Shown piece after piece: positions 44,230 to 52,137 of a DNA stretch of 64,000 bases. How positions within the stretch are numbered: the first letter of the stretch is position 1; each line of letters starts with the position of its first letter. The notes under the pieces were generated by a model, which saw only the letters and a list, made by a program, of their open reading frames with translations, ran no database searches and had not been told where the DNA came from. The stretch is from Burkholderia sp. Ax-1724 (GTDB lineage: Bacteria > Pseudomonadota > Gammaproteobacteria > Burkholderiales > Burkholderiaceae), in NCBI RefSeq assembly GCF_011752995.1, contig NZ_VWWL01000011.1, forward strand, positions 62,001 through 126,000. Direction: 5' to 3'. Made by a program: the position numbers and the translations under genes.

Positions 44230-44811
44230 ATGAAGAGAAGCTATCTGAAAATCGGAGATAAGTCGTCTGCTGGTGGTACTGTCGTTGAGGGCATCCCGTT
44301 GATGACCCACCATGGAACAGAACTGACCTTTATTGGAGCGGCCGTGACATGCCCAGCATGTAAATCCACGGGGCAGATTGTGGCTAAAGGTCCTCGCTGG
44401 CCTGGCAACTGGATGGGCAAGCAGGCCGCACTGGAGGGTGACATCTGTTCGTGTAAGTGCCATCCCTCGCCTGTGATGCTTGCTTCTCAGTCAAACATGG
44501 CGATGAACTTCGAATCGCACGAACTGGCGAGCATATACCTTGGATCCTCGAGCAACTCGTTGGCAGATGAAGCGACAAACGGGCATTGGATTCGCTTCGC
44601 TCTGCACGACAGAGATAGTTGTGAGGGCTTGCGCTGCCGCGCTTACTTTTCTGATGGATCGGTGGAAAACGGGGTGTTCGATTCCAAAAACAAGATCTAT
44701 TTCACCAGACCCAATGCCTCGCCTTGCCAGAAGGTTGAGGTTGTGCTCGATTCCAATAAGAGTTCGGGGCAGTCGGTGATGGGTAGTTTGTTGCAGGCGA
44801 TGATGGGGTGA
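44230..44811 (+). CDS. PAAR-domain type VI secretion spike-tip protein
   Basis: 193 residues from the ATG at 44230 (TGGAG upstream). Residues 1-95 form the PAAR domain: LKIGDKSSAGGTVVEG, FIGAAVTCPACKSTGQIV and the DICSCKCHPSP end, with Cys pairs that could replace the usual zinc-site residues. The C-terminal 95 residues (SNMAMNFESHELASIYLG...) are an extension of unknown type. PAAR proteins sharpen the VgrG spike and carry effectors. No VgrG or T6SS core gene is in this window. Base composition and codon choice are less GC-rich than neighbours, suggesting acquisition. Confidence 0.88.
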   Translation: MKRSYLKIGDKSSAGGTVVEGIPLMTHHGTELTFIGAAVTCPACKSTGQIVAKGPRWPGNWMGKQAALEGDICSCKCHPSPVMLASQSNMAMNFESHELASIYLGSSSNSLADEATNGHWIRFALHDRDSCEGLRCRAYFSDGSVENGVFDSKNKIYFTRPNASPCQKVEVVLDSNKSSGQSVMGSLLQAMMG

Positions 44812-44815
44812 TGAT

Positions 44816-45606
44816 ATGGCTCAGAATAATGCTCAGGCTATAGTAAGCGGCTCGTTTCACACTCAACAGACTCACGACATCAGGAGCGGGATTCTGGAAG
44901 CTGCGATTGCGAACTATGAGGCAATCGCGACCACCTTTGCGGCCAATGCCGTCTCTGATGACAAGGTGCGTCAGCAGTATGTGAACACATCGAGGAGATC
45001 TCAGACCAGGTGCGCCAGGAAGTTGCTGATGGCAGCATGACGGTAAAGGAAGGCGCCGAGTATTGCAGTGACTTGCGAGACAAGCTTTTTGTTGAGTATC
45101 GCAAGTACACTTCTGCGGTGGGTGTAGCGAAAGCGGAAAAGCTCAAGCTCACGGCAAGGGGGTTTGACTATTACCTGAACAGGTATGCCCAGGCTCAGTT
45201 CGGAAAGAATTTTGATGCTCTGACTACGAAAGAGCGCAACGCCGTCTATTACACTGTGCTCAGGAAGGCGGGTGGCGGCAATGCTGATGTCACGACCAAG
45301 GTACGCAAGCTTCGGATCAGTGCTCGGATAGCAATCCTGTTCACTGCGGTTCTGGCAACGGGTGAAATTATCGCAGCCAGAGACAGGGTTAAGGAAGTCG
45401 CTCGACAAGGCAGCATCATCGCGAGCGGCATGATTGGCGGTGGACTTGCAGGCTTTGCCGTGTCCTTCGTGTGCGGTCCTGCTGAACCCGCGTGCGCGGT
45501 GGCGCTCGTTTATATTGGCAGTAACCTCGGCGGAATGGCCGGCGAAGCCGCAAACGACATCTATCAGGAAGAACGACTCGTCTTCACGCATTGGGCAACC
45601 GAATAA
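44816..45606 (+). pseudogene. Candidate T6SS membrane-active effector, split by a frameshift
   Basis: Two frames form one protein: MAQNNAQAIVSGSFHTQQTH... up to QQYV at 44983, then, after a -1 shift between 44982 and 44983, EHIEEISDQVRQEVADGSMT... to 45606. The junction is seamless: the second frame is open upstream to that exact point and has no start site of its own. Joined length is about 263 residues. The C-terminal part has hydrophobic, glycine-rich helices (ISARIAILFTAVLATGEII; GGGLAGFAVSFVCGPAEPACAVALVYIGSN), typical of pore-formers. It is 4 nt behind the PAAR gene. Could be a true inactivation, a sequencing error, or programmed frameshifting. Confidence 0.68.
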
Positions 45607-45620
45607 GCCAAGACTTCGAC

Positions 45621-45845
45621 ATGTCAACCCCCGTTTTCCTGCTGTTACTCGTGCTGATTGTGGGTTCGGCCGGCATCATCATCGTCAATCTGACAGGCGA
45701 TCCCGGCATTGACTATTGGGACCTCGACGGTGAAAACGAGCCCCCTGTCTCCAGGCTCGACGTGCTCAGAAAGAAACCGGTTCTCTATGGCGCGGGTGTC
45801 GTGCTGATTGGAGCCTTCATCGCATATCTGATGCTTCGCCAGTAA
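45621..45845 (+). CDS. Small two-helix membrane protein, putative immunity protein
   Basis: 74 residues from the ATG at 45621, 14 bases after the effector stop. Helix 1 (VFLLLLVLIVGSAGIIIV) and helix 2 (LYGAGVVLIGAFIAYLML) flank a hydrophilic loop with an acidic DYWDLDGENEPP run. Inner-membrane proteins of this size commonly neutralise pore-forming effectors encoded just upstream. Function is inferred from order and topology; the sequence itself has no domain I recognise. Confidence 0.72.
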   Translation: MSTPVFLLLLVLIVGSAGIIIVNLTGDPGIDYWDLDGENEPPVSRLDVLRKKPVLYGAGVVLIGAFIAYLMLRQ

Positions 45846-46002
45846 GAGTCCCCCGCCTGACATCACCACGCACGTCCCTTGCGTGACTTTCCGATTCGAC
45901 CGCTTGCCCACATAGCTTGTCGGGGGCAGCGCACGCCATTGACCGTTAGTTGCATTAAATGAAAGCACAAACACCCCTATCTACCCTACACTCATCCAAT
46001 TA

Positions 46003-46021
46003 AATGAGAATGATTTGCATT
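46003..46021 (+). promoter_or_regulatory. Fur box
   Basis: AATGAGAATGATTTGCATT closely resembles the Fur target AATGAGAAT-N-ATTCTCATT type: outer arms pair at 7 of 9 positions. It lies 18 bases before the first ATG of the following operon, so iron repression of that operon is likely. Confidence 0.75.
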
Positions 46022-46038
46022 AACAAGAAATTTGCCCC

Positions 46039-46206
46039 ATGATTCAACCCATGGCCATGCCACCGACAACCCACCGAATAAAACCCGACGCGCTTGCCGC
46101 GTCGGCGCCGAACCGTCGCCTGCGCGTTACGCCGGCCTGCGACGCGGCATCGTCCAACCCGGCCGGCGCGACTTTCTGGACTGCGTCCATTCAGGAGCAT
46201 CGATGA
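46039..46206 (+). CDS. Possible short upstream ORF, coupled to next gene
   Basis: An ATG at 46039, 18 bases after the Fur box, opens a 55-codon frame (MIQPMAMPPTTHRIKPDALA... ATFWTASIQEHR) whose TGA overlaps the ATG of the next gene by 4 nt (ATGA). The overlap suggests translational coupling, though the ribosome site is poor (only purine-rich AACAAGAAA). Could be a real iron-regulated small protein or a leader peptide. No domain recognised. Confidence 0.4.
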   Translation: MIQPMAMPPTTHRIKPDALAASAPNRRLRVTPACDAASSNPAGATFWTASIQEHR

Positions 46207-46682
46207 ACTTCCGCTCTCAATACAGCAGCCGCCCCGAACTGGTCGACGATCATCCGAACGAGACCGCCTGCGCGCCCGATCACACCGTGCTTAGCGCCGT
46301 GCGCACATGGCTGCGGCCGGCCTGCGAGTCCGTGCGCGGCAGCCGGCATTGGCACGACATCCTCAGCGACGCCGGCTTGCGCAAGGAAGGCATCGAGCAT
46401 TTCGATCTGCTGATGCGCTCGCTGATGCGCGCCTCCTATCGTCCACTCGACATGCGTTGCCGCTGCGCGACCGAACTCGGCAAGGACGAGGCCGTGATCC
46501 TGCAAGCCATCGCGCTGCTGCAAAAGACCCATAGCGGCGCCGCGTTGCGCATGCTGAACGAGTGGCTGCCCGCGCCTTCGGCCAGCGGCGTACTGAAGCT
46601 GCTGCGCTGGTTCGCGATCGACCTGCTCGACGCCGGCGTCGAGCTCGACGTGCAGGCGCGCCGCGTCACCTATATGCATTGA
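46203..46682 (+). CDS. Conserved-looking protein of an iron-regulated operon, function unknown
   Basis: 159 residues from the ATG at 46203 after CAGGAG. The protein is helical and soluble: VLSAVRTWLRPACESVRGSRHWHDILSDAGL, then DMRCRCATELGKDEAVILQAIALLQKTHSGAAL and a tail with VRLLRW-like LKLLRWFAIDLLDAG. No known domain is recognised. Position between a Fur box and the PPTase-like gene suggests a role in siderophore or iron metabolism. Confidence 0.75.
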   Translation: MNFRSQYSSRPELVDDHPNETACAPDHTVLSAVRTWLRPACESVRGSRHWHDILSDAGLRKEGIEHFDLLMRSLMRASYRPLDMRCRCATELGKDEAVILQAIALLQKTHSGAALRMLNEWLPAPSASGVLKLLRWFAIDLLDAGVELDVQARRVTYMH

Positions 46683-46693
46683 GGACGCGATCG

Positions 46694-47434
46694 ATGCTCA
46701 TGTCACCGGAAGCGGACCTTGCGGTTGCCGCGCGTCCGTCCATCGCACCCGCCTTCGCACCCTGTCCGCTGAGCCGCCACTTTCCGCGCCATGCCGTCAT
46801 CCCGTCGGCGGGCGAACTGCTGCTGTGGCGCTTTCGTTGCGAATGGTTGCCGGTGTCCGTGCAGGAAGGCGACTCGTGGCTGTCGAAGTCGGAACGCGAG
46901 CGCGCGCGGATGCATCCGAACGCGGCGCTGCGCAAGCGCTTCATCAGCGCGCGCGTGGTGGCGCGCTGGATCGTCGCGCATCTGTTCGAGTGCAAGCCGC
47001 GCGACGTCGAATTGCATGACGACGGCGACGACAAGCTGCGCGCGCATCATCCACGCGACGGGCGCGGCATCGTCGTCGATATCGTGTATGGCGGTATCTG
47101 GATCGTGATCGGCCTCGCGAAGACGGCGCTAGGCCTGAGCGTCGTGGTGCCCGCGCCTCGCCCGACGCTCGACGCCTCGCCCGCAGGACTGCACCGGCTC
47201 GCGCGCTACGCCAGCCTGCGCAGCGCACTGCGCGATACGTCGATCGTTGTCGAGCCGAATCTGCTTTCCGGCGAGACGGCGAGCGTCGCACTCGATCTCG
47301 CGCATCACGGCGAGTGGCACGTACACGATCTGCCGATGGGCGGCCAGGTGCGCGCGGCGGTCGCGGTCGCGCAACCGGTGACGAAAGCGTGGCTGATCGG
47401 CTGGCCGAAGGGAACGACGCAACCCGCCGCCTAA
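46694..47434 (+). CDS. PPTase-like protein lacking recognisable catalytic motifs
   Basis: 246 residues from the ATG at 46694 (GAGG upstream). The region WLSKSERERARMHPNAALRKRFISARVVARWIVAHL resembles the first domain of Sfp-type 4'-phosphopantetheinyl transferases (LSxxERxRAxxxxxxxxRxRFxxAR). However I find neither the GVDVE-type metal motif nor WxxKEAxxK, so the enzyme is either very diverged or inactive. It may bind a carrier protein or CoA without transfer. It follows the 159-residue gene by 11 bases in a Fur-box operon, consistent with siderophore or iron-related chemistry. Confidence 0.65.
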   Translation: MLMSPEADLAVAARPSIAPAFAPCPLSRHFPRHAVIPSAGELLLWRFRCEWLPVSVQEGDSWLSKSERERARMHPNAALRKRFISARVVARWIVAHLFECKPRDVELHDDGDDKLRAHHPRDGRGIVVDIVYGGIWIVIGLAKTALGLSVVVPAPRPTLDASPAGLHRLARYASLRSALRDTSIVVEPNLLSGETASVALDLAHHGEWHVHDLPMGGQVRAAVAVAQPVTKAWLIGWPKGTTQPAA

Positions 47435-47447
47435 CGCACGCTTTGCG

Positions 47448-47648
47448 TTAGCTTTCGAGCGCCCCCTCGCGCGCGCGGCGCATCGCTTCGAGCAACGTCG
47501 CTTCATCGCCGATATGATTCGCGAGCAGCAGAATCAGTTGCGCATTGGCCGACTGGCTCTGCGCATCGTCGAGCCCGCGATGCATGTCGATCAGCGCTTC
47601 GTAGAAGTCATCGGGGCGCGCGAGATTCGGTTGCGTATTCAGTGGCAT
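47448..47648 (-). CDS. DUF2783 small protein
   Basis: 66 residues from the ATG at 47648 after TCGGGAGACAG. DDFYEALIDMHRGLDDAQS and NAQLILLLANHIGDEATLLEAM match the DUF2783 family, small helical proteins that regularly sit next to FAD-dependent monooxygenases. It follows the monooxygenase gene by 32 bases and may be an accessory subunit or flavin-supply partner. Confidence 0.87.
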   Translation of the reverse strand: MPLNTQPNLARPDDFYEALIDMHRGLDDAQSQSANAQLILLLANHIGDEATLLEAMRRAREGALES

Positions 47649-47680
47649 GTCTGTCTCCCGACTCTCTCTTTAGTGTTTCT

Positions 47681-49468
47681 TCAGTGCGCTGCCGGTATGG
47701 CATTCGCGCTTGCACGTACGTCGGCGCTCGCCTGCATGCTCCCGGCCGCGCCTTCGACGCACAGCGCACGCCTGAGCGCATGCTCGACCGCCTCGGCGTC
47801 GAGTTGCCGCCAACGCGCGCAGACGTGCTGATCCGGCCGGATCAGATAGAACGTGCCGGGCTTCGCGTCATAGCGCGTGCCGGCCAGCCCCTCGATATCG
47901 TGCACCACGCGGATATTCGCCGGCAGGTGGGTCAGCGTGAAAGCATCATCGCTCACTTCGCCCAGCATCACGATGACGAGCTTCAGCGGAATCGGCGCCG
48001 CGCGCAGTACGTTCAACGCGGTCCGCGTCGCCTGATCGACGCCATGCTGGTCGCAGAACAACATACCCGTGAATGGCTCGCCGAGTTGCCGCAGCAACCA
48101 GGCCGGCTCGCCCTCCATCCGCAGCGGCGCGTCGACGCACGCGGCGCCCGGCACCAGCGCGCCCTCGAAACGGTCCTTGTCCGGCGTATTGAGCGGCGAA
48201 TCGCGCAACACGGCCGGCACCGACAAACGCCCGCTATTCGTCAACTGACGCGCGAACGGATAGTGCCGCGACAGCTTCAGCACGGCATCGCGAAACACGC
48301 GGCTCACCGCGCTCTTCGGCGTGATGAAATCGGTCGAACGCGTCGAGTGGCGAATGTTTTCGTCGGCGGCGAATTCGCGTTCGCTCGCATACGTGTCGAG
48401 CAATGCATCGGGCGCCTTGCCGCCGAGCACCATTGCGAGTTTCCACGCGAGGTTCTCGGCGTCCTGCACGCCGCTATTCGCGCCGCGCGCGCCGAACGGC
48501 GACACGCCATGCGCGGAGTCGCCCGCGAACAGCACGTTGCCGTGCCGGAAGCACGCCATGCGCGTACACGAAAACGTATAGACGCTGACCCACTCGAGTT
48601 CGAACTTCACATCGGCGCCGAGCAATGCGCGCACGCGCGGCATGACGCGTTCGGGCGTTTTTTCGAGCGCGGGGTCGGCGTCCCAGCCAAGCTGAAAATC
48701 GATGCGCCATACGTTGTCCGGCTGACGATGCAACAGCACCGATTGATTCGGATGAAACGGCGGATCGAACCAGAACCAGCGTTCGACAGGAAACTCCGCT
48801 TCCATTTTCACGTCGGCGATCAGGAAGCGGTCGCGGAACGTCACGCCCTTGCTGTCGAGCCCCATCATGTTGCGCAGCGGACTGCGCGAACCGTCGGCGG
48901 CGACCACGTAGCGGCCGCGCAGCGCATAGATGCCGTCCGGCGTTTCGACGCTCAGCGTGACGCTCGCGTCGCACGCGCCCGGCGTGCCGTTCTGCTGCAC
49001 GCCGACCACCTTGCTCTTCCAGCGAATCTCGAGATTCGCGAGTTCCCGCGCACGTTCGAGCAGAAAGCCTTCGACGTAGTATTGCTGCAGATTGATGAAC
49101 GCGGGCCGGTGATGCCCCGCTTCCGGTTGCAGGTTGAATGTGTAGACGAGTTCGCTCTTCAGGAACACCTTGCCGACGTTCCAGCTGATGCCCTTGTCGA
49201 TCATCCGTTGCCCGCAGCCGAGGCGGTCGAAAATATCGAGCGAGCGTTTCGAGAAACAGATCGCCCGCGATCCTCTGGATAGCGAACAATCGTCGTCGAC
49301 GAGTACCACCGGCACGCCCTGCTGCGCGAGATCGATCGCGGTGGCCAAGCCCACTGGTCCCGCGCCGACCACGATCACCGGATAGGCCGCCGGTTCTTTT
49401 ACACCGGGCATGCGCTGCTCGCGGCACGGCCGATATTCGAACGACAGCGCCTGATAATCGATGCTCAT
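47681..49468 (-). CDS. FAD-dependent aromatic monooxygenase (MhpA/PobA-like fold)
   Basis: 595 residues from the ATG at 49468 after CGGAGAC. The Rossmann motif is IVVGAGPVGLATAIDL, the DG motif VVAADGSRSPLRNM, and the FAD ribityl motif NVLFAGDSAHGVSPFGARGANSG. A C-terminal thioredoxin-like domain (LGEPFTGMLFCDQHGVDQ) is typical of the MhpA/phenol hydroxylase class. It hydroxylates an aromatic ring or oxidises a ketone using NAD(P)H and O2. Operon with the MBL-fold gene (gap 115) and DUF2783. Confidence 0.92.
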   Translation of the reverse strand: MSIDYQALSFEYRPCREQRMPGVKEPAAYPVIVVGAGPVGLATAIDLAQQGVPVVLVDDDCSLSRGSRAICFSKRSLDIFDRLGCGQRMIDKGISWNVGKVFLKSELVYTFNLQPEAGHHRPAFINLQQYYVEGFLLERARELANLEIRWKSKVVGVQQNGTPGACDASVTLSVETPDGIYALRGRYVVAADGSRSPLRNMMGLDSKGVTFRDRFLIADVKMEAEFPVERWFWFDPPFHPNQSVLLHRQPDNVWRIDFQLGWDADPALEKTPERVMPRVRALLGADVKFELEWVSVYTFSCTRMACFRHGNVLFAGDSAHGVSPFGARGANSGVQDAENLAWKLAMVLGGKAPDALLDTYASEREFAADENIRHSTRSTDFITPKSAVSRVFRDAVLKLSRHYPFARQLTNSGRLSVPAVLRDSPLNTPDKDRFEGALVPGAACVDAPLRMEGEPAWLLRQLGEPFTGMLFCDQHGVDQATRTALNVLRAAPIPLKLVIVMLGEVSDDAFTLTHLPANIRVVHDIEGLAGTRYDAKPGTFYLIRPDQHVCARWRQLDAEAVEHALRRALCVEGAAGSMQASADVRASANAIPAAH

Positions 49469-49583
49469 CTCGTGTCTCCGTCCCGCCGCGTTTTACGGCG
49501 CGGCTTCGCGTGTACTTCCGCGCCGGTCTGCTTCCGCGCCAGGCTCTCTGCTGCGGTGTTTCTGCTTCTGCGCTCCCGCGCTA

Positions 49584-50543
49584 TCAGACTTGCAGCGCGG
49601 CCCACATCTCCTTGTCGCGCTGCGCGGTCCAGATGCGCGGATGCGCGATGCCGCTCGCTTCGTCGAACGCGCGCGACACGTCGAACGGCAGACAATGCTC
49701 GTAGATGAAGACGTGGCCGAACTTCGGGTCCATCGCCTCGCGCGTATGCGCCATCGCGGCCTTCAGGTCGAGCTTTCGCGCGACCGCTTCACGGCCCGTC
49801 TGCAATAGCGTCGTGACGAAATCCTTCGTGTAATCGAGGCCCTTGTCGACGTCGGCCGGTGTGGTCAGCGCGGGGCCGCGGCCCGGCACGAGCTTGTCGG
49901 CCTGCAGCGCGCGCAACGCTTCGAGCGTGGCCGGCCACTGTTCGAGCTGCGCGTCGCCGCAATAGCAGGCCGCTTCGTATTCGACGAGATCGCCGGAAAA
50001 CAGCACCTTCTGCGACGGCAGCCACACGATCGTGTCGCCTTTCGTATGGCCGGCGCCCAGATGCGCGATGCGCACTTCGAGCTTGCCGAGAAACAGCGTG
50101 ATTTCCCGCTCGAACACGAGCGTCGGCCACGTGAGTCCCGGCACCGTTTCGACGCCGGCAAAGAGGCGCGGAAAGCGCTCGATCTCCGACTTCATGTCCG
50201 CTTCGCCGCGCTCGACGATCATCTCGTACGTGCCGCGGCTCGCGATGATCTGCTGCGCGCCCTCGGCGAAATACGCGGACGCGCCGAGCACGCGCACCGC
50301 GTGGTAGTGCGACAGCACGACGTATTTGATCGGCTTGTCGGTGACGCTGCGAATCCTTGCGATCAGGTCCTGCGCCATGGCGGGCGTCGCGGTGGTGTCG
50401 ACGATCAGCACGCCGTCGTCGCCGATGACGACGCCCGAGTTCGGATCGCCCTCGGCGGTGTACGCATAGGCGTTCTCGGACAGTTGGGTCCACGTGACTT
50501 TCTTCGCTTCGAGATCGGCCTGCGATGCAAATGCCTTTGCCAT
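49584..50543 (-). CDS. MBL-fold hydrolase with an altered metal site
   Basis: 319 residues from the ATG at 50543 after GACGGAGACAAGC. The fold is clear (SGVVIGDDGVLIVDTTATPAMA, HLGAGHTKGDTIVWLP, VLFSGDLVE). But the zinc motif HxHxDH reads SHYHAVRVLG, so the Asp and His that bind the second metal are gone, and the last His is replaced in PGRGPALT. The first site (two His and GHTKGD) is retained. It may hydrolyse a lactone or thioester made by the flavin monooxygenase, with one metal. Confidence 0.9.
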   Translation of the reverse strand: MAKAFASQADLEAKKVTWTQLSENAYAYTAEGDPNSGVVIGDDGVLIVDTTATPAMAQDLIARIRSVTDKPIKYVVLSHYHAVRVLGASAYFAEGAQQIIASRGTYEMIVERGEADMKSEIERFPRLFAGVETVPGLTWPTLVFEREITLFLGKLEVRIAHLGAGHTKGDTIVWLPSQKVLFSGDLVEYEAACYCGDAQLEQWPATLEALRALQADKLVPGRGPALTTPADVDKGLDYTKDFVTTLLQTGREAVARKLDLKAAMAHTREAMDPKFGHVFIYEHCLPFDVSRAFDEASGIAHPRIWTAQRDKEMWAALQV

Positions 50544-50709
50544 GCTTGTCTCCGTCGGGGATGGGGGCGAGGCGAGACGGCGTGGCGCATCGGCAGGAAG
50601 ACCGAAGGGCCAGCGGGATTGGAAGCTTGTCTCGCCCCGCTTTGTGTTCGGTCATTGCGCCGGTGTGTCGGGGTGAATGCATGGTATGGCCGCCACGTTT
50701 TATTTGTCA

Positions 50710-50729
50710 ATAGCGAAAAGTATCGCTAT
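50710..50729 (-). promoter_or_regulatory. IclR-type operator palindrome overlapping a -35 box
   Basis: ATAGCGA-AAAGTA-TCGCTAT is a 20-bp palindrome with perfect 7-bp arms. On the minus strand TTGACA (50705-50710) overlaps its end by one base and lies 17 nt before ATACCA, so it is a promoter for the MBL/monooxygenase operon. The two IclR genes to the right are candidate binders. Confidence 0.65.
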
Positions 50730-50810
50730 ACGCAAACCAACGGCGACGCGCAGAATCCATGTGCAAGCAAACAGCATTCGCAAATTACCAGCACTGCAGA
50801 GGTTGATGAA

Positions 50811-51116
50811 ATGACCCAACGCCTTCGTGCCACCGTGATTTTTTATAACGAGGAAACGCAACAGCTCCAGCTGTGTACCGTGTACCGGGACGAAATCCAG
50901 GGAGCCATCGATCGGCAGATCGCGCGCGGATCGGCAATGAATGTGCCGCTTGGCTCCGACGACCCGACTGCTCCGCTGACCGACGAAACCTTACGGCAGA
51001 TTGGCGGCATGGCCGTCCTCAACCAGGCTTCGGTACATCCCGAGTTGCGCGGCCGCTTGCAGGTCTCGCTCGAACACCCGGTCGACTGGGCTCCTGGAAA
51101 GCCGCCTATCGGGTAG
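50811..51116 (+). CDS. Hypothetical protein
   Basis: 101 residues from the ATG at 50811 (CAGAGG upstream). The sequence (TQRLRATVIFYNEETQQLQLCTVYRDEIQGAIDRQIARG...) looks like a compact alpha/beta fold; no domain is recognised, no signal or membrane segment. It lies 81 bases right of the IclR-type palindrome in divergent orientation, so it may be co-regulated with the monooxygenase operon. Confidence 0.72.
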   Translation: MTQRLRATVIFYNEETQQLQLCTVYRDEIQGAIDRQIARGSAMNVPLGSDDPTAPLTDETLRQIGGMAVLNQASVHPELRGRLQVSLEHPVDWAPGKPPIG

Positions 51117-51161
51117 CTCTTGCCCGGCGCGGTCTTGGGAGAAGGCAATCCTTCGATTAAC

Positions 51162-52124
51162 ATGAAGCGCTTTTTACGGACGAACGCGAATGTGAGCAAA
51201 GCGACGAAATCGGCGGCAAGCGCGAACGGTACAGCGATTACAGGCCGCGCGAGGAGCAAAGGCTCACGCCTGAGCAGCGACAGCACTGACAGCGCCGACA
51301 ACGCGGCGCCGGAAACCGCCAAACCGCAGCGCGGCATTCAAAGTGTCGAAGTGAGCGGCCGCGTGCTGCTCGCGCTCGCCAGCGCGCGCGTTCCGCTTGC
51401 GCTGTCCGATCTCGCGAGTGCCGCGCAGATCGCGCCAGGCCAGGCACATGCCTACCTCGTGAGCCTGAGCCGCCTGGGACTCATCAAGCGCGACGAACTG
51501 TCGGGCCGTTACGAGCCTGGGCCACTCGCGCTGCGGCTCGGTCTGCTGCGGCTCGAAAACCAGCCCGCATTCCGCGCCGCCGTGCCGCGCGTCGCGGCGC
51601 TCGCCGAGGCAATCGGCTTTAGCGTCGCAATCTGCATTGCCGCGCCGCAGGGGCCGACCATCGTCCGCTACGAGCATGCGGGGTTCCCGCTGCACGTCAA
51701 TCTGCATATCGGCACCGTGATGTCGTTGCCGGCGACCTCGACGGGACGCGTGTTTTGCGCGTATCTGCCGCGCGAGACGCTCGACGCGATGTGGGCGAAT
51801 CAGTCCGGCGCAGCCGAGCGCGCGATGACGACACCCGCCGGACGCGCCGCGTTCGAGACGACGCTCGAACGCATTCGCGCGCGCGGGCTCGAGAGCAGTG
51901 TCGACGCGCCGAGTCCCGGCATCAGCAGTCTGAGTGCGCCGGTGCTCGACGGCGAAGGCCGCCTTCTACTCGCGCTGACGGTAATCGGCTCGACCGGCGC
52001 GATCGACGTGGCTGCCGACGGCCCGCTTGCGCATGCGTTGCTCGCCACGGCGAGCGAGATCGGCGCCGAACTCGCGGTGTCTTCTTCCGCGTCTTCGACA
52101 TTGGCACTCGCCTCATCCCTATAG
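51162..52124 (+). CDS. IclR-family transcriptional regulator, copy 1
   Basis: 320 residues from the ATG at 51162; an in-frame start at 51120 is possible. A long, low-complexity N-terminal tail (KATKSAASANGT...) precedes the wHTH starting KPQRGIQSVEVSGRVLLAL...ALSDLASAAQIAPGQAHAYLVSLSRLGLI. The C-terminal GAF-like effector domain has GFSVAICIAAPQGPTIVRYE and ISSLSAPVLDGEGRLLLALTVIG. It is a tandem paralogue of the next gene (gap 13 bases) and probably controls the divergent monooxygenase/MBL operon. Confidence 0.92.
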   Translation: MKRFLRTNANVSKATKSAASANGTAITGRARSKGSRLSSDSTDSADNAAPETAKPQRGIQSVEVSGRVLLALASARVPLALSDLASAAQIAPGQAHAYLVSLSRLGLIKRDELSGRYEPGPLALRLGLLRLENQPAFRAAVPRVAALAEAIGFSVAICIAAPQGPTIVRYEHAGFPLHVNLHIGTVMSLPATSTGRVFCAYLPRETLDAMWANQSGAAERAMTTPAGRAAFETTLERIRARGLESSVDAPSPGISSLSAPVLDGEGRLLLALTVIGSTGAIDVAADGPLAHALLATASEIGAELAVSSSASSTLALASSL

Positions 52125-52137
52125 CCCGCTTTCCATC

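Noticed and set aside
45010..45606. Second half of the effector candidate as an independent gene
   Set aside because: The frame starts at a GTG or ATG with no ribosome-binding site, and its open frame continues upstream exactly to the point where the first frame leaves the protein pattern, favouring a single split gene.
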